Below, one piece after another: positions 61,722-64,000 of a DNA stretch of 64,000 nucleotides (position 1 is the first letter of the stretch; every line of letters begins with the position of its first letter). Below the pieces are notes generated by a model, which made no database searches, was not told the origin of the DNA, and was given only the letters and a program-made list of their open reading frames with translations. Both the position numbers and the translations under genes were made by a program. The DNA comes from Lachnospiraceae bacterium UBA4364 (lineage in GTDB: Bacteria; Bacillota; Clostridia; Lachnospirales; Lachnospiraceae), in assembly GCA_002393955.1 (NCBI GenBank), contig DGSK01000002.1, forward strand, positions 99,103-163,102. Reading direction: 5' to 3'.

Positions 61722-61740
61722 CAGAACAATAAATTATAAT
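61711..61740 (+). promoter_or_regulatory. Promoter of the lipoprotein/radical SAM operon
   Basis: TTGAAA, 18 bases, TATAAT. The -35 lies inside the end of the cyclase gene. RNA start near 61747; a 66-base leader with a small CCGGT/ACCGG hairpin precedes AAGGAGGGG and the ATG. Confidence 0.7.
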
Positions 61741-61812
61741 GAATGAGAAATCCGGTTTTCACCGGCACAGATTTTATGCATAGTTGTTACAGAGGCAGAA
61801 GGAGGGGCTGTT

Positions 61813-62202
61813 ATGAAAATGTCAAAGAAAAAAGCATCTGTTTTCGGTATGGCGGCAGTGACACTTTTCAGTGTCGGAGGCTTTAGCGCCTGCGGTCAGG
61901 GAGCTGATGTGCCTGCTGTTTACGGTCCTCCTACGGATTTGGGCATAGAAGAAAATCAGCAGCCGGATGTTTATGGTCCTCCTGTAGGATTTGATGTAGA
62001 TGTAGAGGATAATGAGCCTTCCGGTGTCTATGGTCCACCAGCAGATTTTGACATAGACGAAACTGTGTCTGATGATTCTGCTGTGTCGTCTGATTTTGCC
62101 ACGGTGAGTGATAATGAAGAGCCGCCTCTGTACGGTCCTCCTGAGGAGCTGGATGTGGAGAATAATGAGAATGCCGATGTCTATGGACCACCTGTGGAAT
62201 AA
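61813..62202 (+). CDS. Small lipoprotein with five YGPP repeats, likely substrate of the adjacent radical SAM enzyme
   Basis: 129 residues. The signal peptide ends in the lipobox GFSAC (Cys27, the only Cys left in the mature chain). The mature part has five VYGPP or LYGPP motifs (residues 36-40, 53-57, 72-76, 106-110, 123-127), set in Asp/Glu/Asn-rich spacers, with the last three residues before the stop being PVE. No enzyme domain. A strong AAGGAGGGG precedes the ATG. The stop overlaps the radical SAM start by one base (TAATG). From memory, Bacteroidetes rSAM/lipoprotein systems have partners with a YG-P motif, so modification at the repeats is inferred, not shown. Confidence 0.85.
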   Translation: MKMSKKKASVFGMAAVTLFSVGGFSACGQGADVPAVYGPPTDLGIEENQQPDVYGPPVGFDVDVEDNEPSGVYGPPADFDIDETVSDDSAVSSDFATVSDNEEPPLYGPPEELDVENNENADVYGPPVE

Positions 62203-63278
62203 TGATCATGACAAAAGAAGAGATAAAAACAGCAAATCTTGACCTGCTTGCGGAGCATCAGAAGAAGCTTTGCAGAGAGCCGGAGTTGCGGCAGCTTTTC
62301 CTGGAGCTGACACTTAAGTGTAACGAGCACTGTTTCCACTGTGGCAGCAGCTGTGCCGGCAATCTTCCGGATGGTCTTCCCTTGGAAAAATATAAAGAGA
62401 TTCTGGATGAAGTGAAGGAGAATTTCGGCACAAAGGTACTTATCGCCGTGACCGGCGGTGAGCCCCTGCTTTATCCGGATTTTTTTGAGCTGACAGAGTA
62501 TATCCGGAAGCTTGGCTTCCCTTGGGGCATGACCAGCAATGGAACTCTGATCACAAAGGAAGTGGCGCATCGCCTGAAAGAAAACGGCATGCGAAGCATT
62601 TCCTTAAGCATTGACGGTATTCCGGAGACTCATGACAGATACAGAGGATTAAAGGATGCCTATAAGCTGGGCATGCAGGGCATACAGAATCTGGTGGACG
62701 AGGATTGCTTTACCACCATGGTCACCACTGTAGTTAACCATGAGAATATTAAAGAGCTGGATCAGCTGTTTGATGTTTTCGATAATATCGACATCAATGA
62801 ATGGCGCCTGACCGGCATAGAGCCCATAGGCCGTGCAGAACTGGTGCCGGATATGCTGCTGACTCCGGATGACAACAGATACCTGATGGAATTCATCAAG
62901 GCAAAGCGCGAGCAGCGGATCCCTGTGACATATTCATGCTGCCATTTCCTTGGCACGAAATATGAAGCGGAAGTTCGTGACTGGTATTTCCTTTGCAATG
63001 CAGGAATTTATGTGGGAGGAATCCTTGTAAACGGTGATGTGACAGCTTGCCTTGACATACCTCATAACGAAAAATCGATACAGGGAAATATTTACGAGGA
63101 CAGCTTTACCAAAATCTGGAAAGAGCGTTTTCAGATATATCGTAAGCCCTTATCTGACAGAAATGAAAAATGTGCATCATGCCCGGAGGCAAAGTGGTGC
63201 AGGGGCGGAGCCTATCATAGCTGGGACTATGAGAATGAAAGACCGAAAGTATGTATGAAGGGAGTACTGTTCGATTAG
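62202..63278 (+). CDS. Radical SAM/SPASM-domain peptide-modifying enzyme
   Basis: 358 residues (a second ATG at 62208 is possible). The radical SAM core has CNEHCFHC (Cys40, Cys44, Cys47) for the SAM-binding 4Fe-4S cluster, then GGEP at 85-88, SNGTLIT and SISLSIDGIPETHD. The C-terminal SPASM domain has the auxiliary-cluster cysteines: YFLCNAG, GDVTACLDIP, then CASCPEAKWCRGG and VCMKG at the end. Such enzymes make C-C, thioether or related crosslinks in ribosomal peptides, or activate sulfatases; the adjacent repeat lipoprotein makes the former more likely. Translation is coupled by a one-base overlap. I assign the TIGR04133-like rSAM/lipoprotein group from memory only. Confidence 0.92.
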   Translation: MIMTKEEIKTANLDLLAEHQKKLCREPELRQLFLELTLKCNEHCFHCGSSCAGNLPDGLPLEKYKEILDEVKENFGTKVLIAVTGGEPLLYPDFFELTEYIRKLGFPWGMTSNGTLITKEVAHRLKENGMRSISLSIDGIPETHDRYRGLKDAYKLGMQGIQNLVDEDCFTTMVTTVVNHENIKELDQLFDVFDNIDINEWRLTGIEPIGRAELVPDMLLTPDDNRYLMEFIKAKREQRIPVTYSCCHFLGTKYEAEVRDWYFLCNAGIYVGGILVNGDVTACLDIPHNEKSIQGNIYEDSFTKIWKERFQIYRKPLSDRNEKCASCPEAKWCRGGAYHSWDYENERPKVCMKGVLFD

Positions 63279-63381
63279 TTCAATTTGGATGTAGGCACAT
63301 GGAATTTTTACAATTGTGTGTCCGATTGAGTTATAGCCGGAAACTAAAAAGATATCAATAGTCCGTGTATCAGTTGAATTT

Positions 63382-63390
63382 TGGTATGAT
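63382..63390 (+). promoter_or_regulatory. Possible extended -10 promoter of the ArsC/Spx-family gene
   Basis: TGGTATGAT, with RNA start near 63397 and a leader of about 176 bases. No strong -35. The rest of the gap 63279-63572 shows nothing I recognise. Confidence 0.4.
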
Positions 63391-63572
63391 CATGTATTGA
63401 AACTAACCGGAAATGCTTTCTGTAAACTTAGAAATAATCATGAAATAGTGAAGGCTGTTCAAAGGTCAAATGTTGCATAAAAGTGTTATCCCGGGAAGAT
63501 AAGGGATCGTAAGTTGATCATTTTGACAGGCAGTACTTACAGAGCCGCAATAATGCGGCGGAAAGGACTTAT

Positions 63573-63926
63573 ATGGTAAAAGTATATTGTTATCCCAAAT
63601 GCACTACCTGCAAGAAGGCAATGAAATGGCTTGATGATAATGGGATAGAGTACAAGCTGATAGATATAAAAGAAGATCATCCGGATGAAAAAACTCTGCG
63701 TAAGTACCACAAGCAGAGCGGTCTTCCGCTTCGGAAGTTCTTTAATACAAGCGGTATGCTGTACCGTGAGCTGGAGCTTTCAAAAAAGCTTCCGGACATG
63801 AGCGAGGACGAGATGTTTGAGCTCCTTGCATCGGACGGAATGCTGGTAAAGAGACCTCTGCTCGTGGCAGATAAGAAAGTGCTTACGGGATTCAAGGAAG
63901 ACGACTGGAGGGAAGTACTGGGTTGA
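63573..63926 (+). CDS. ArsC/Spx-family thioredoxin-fold protein
   Basis: 117 residues with the ArsC/Spx fold. The N-terminal redox motif is CTTC (Cys10 and Cys13) in YCYPKCTTCKKAMKWL. PLRKFFNTSG and the late KRPLLVADKKVLTGF follow the ArsC/YffB pattern. It could be an arsenate-reductase-like glutaredoxin-dependent enzyme or an Spx-type regulator of RNA polymerase. Spx usually carries an RPxR-like signature and is about 130 residues; the family match here is closer to the YffB group, so no symbol is given. AAAGGA precedes the ATG. The last 74 bases of the window hold no further gene that I can support. Confidence 0.85.
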   Translation: MVKVYCYPKCTTCKKAMKWLDDNGIEYKLIDIKEDHPDEKTLRKYHKQSGLPLRKFFNTSGMLYRELELSKKLPDMSEDEMFELLASDGMLVKRPLLVADKKVLTGFKEDDWREVLG

Positions 63927-64000
63927 ATGGATAGAAAATCATACGATTTGCCAATTGACAATTGTTATAAATGACGGGGCTGTCGCTTTAGTTGAGTAAT

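Noticed and set aside
61931..62209. 92-codon minus-strand frame in the YGPP lipoprotein gene
   Set aside because: It is a His/Gln-rich shadow of the repeat; the plus-strand gene has a lipobox and a strong ribosome binding site.
63927..64000. Short frame at the window end
   Set aside because: Fifteen codons with no ribosome binding site; not supportable.

Overview
The window looks like a chromosomal segment of a Gram-positive, low-to-mid GC anaerobe, most likely a member of the Lachnospiraceae (Clostridia). The reasons are strong AGGAGG-type ribosome binding sites, TGnTATAAT-type extended -10 promoters, many Cys-lipobox lipoproteins, an A-type flavodiiron protein, a short glutamine synthetase paired with an ANTAR regulator, and a large solenoid/actin-fold gene cluster that I associate from memory with that family. 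I see no tRNA, rRNA, insertion sequence, prophage or CRISPR array.

Layout. Bases 1-11.5k form a nitrogen/pyrimidine block: the 3' part of gltB, then gltD, pyrG, carA, carB, an intricately folded non-coding RNA (about 9457-9708), a short divergent glutamine synthetase and an ANTAR antiterminator-type regulator. Bases 11.5-20k hold clpB behind a degenerate CIRCE element, then a small membrane peptide, an RsuA-type pseudouridine synthase, pepT, a PrsA-like lipoprotein, a DUF4190-like membrane protein and glyA. Bases 20-25k hold surface proteins: a phosphodiester glycosidase-type protein, a protein with a very acidic and then very basic cytoplasmic tail, and a lipoprotein. On the minus strand (25.1-28.7k) lie a FliD-like protein and an unusual in-frame fusion of an acyltransferase-3 protein to an ABC sugar-permease subunit.

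Bases 28.8-35.7k carry four tightly packed genes of unknown job: a 1188-residue beta-sandwich/helical-solenoid protein, an Hsp70/actin-fold protein with degraded phosphate loops, a TPR-like protein and a two-TM coiled-coil protein. They start from an extended -10 promoter that leaves almost no 5' leader. Then follow purB, purA, pcrA, a small acidic-tailed membrane protein, a 23S rRNA uracil methyltransferase, an L,D-transpeptidase-like lipoprotein, another lipoprotein and a flavodiiron protein. Bases 47-50.7k hold a VTC-type polyphosphate polymerase, a DUF4956 membrane protein and a DUF4353-like surface lipoprotein.

Bases 50.8-61.7k look like a signalling and cell-surface island: a GAF-GGDEF diguanylate cyclase, a TIM-barrel isomerase, a FecR-like membrane protein, two large secreted InlB-repeat proteins that are tandem duplicates (with a 41-codon remnant of a further copy), and a CHASE2 class III adenylate cyclase. 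The window closes with a two-gene operon of a lipoprotein carrying five YGPP repeats and a radical SAM/SPASM enzyme, which I regard as the strongest candidate for a poorly described system here (an rSAM/lipoprotein maturation pair), and then an ArsC/Spx-family thioredoxin-fold protein.
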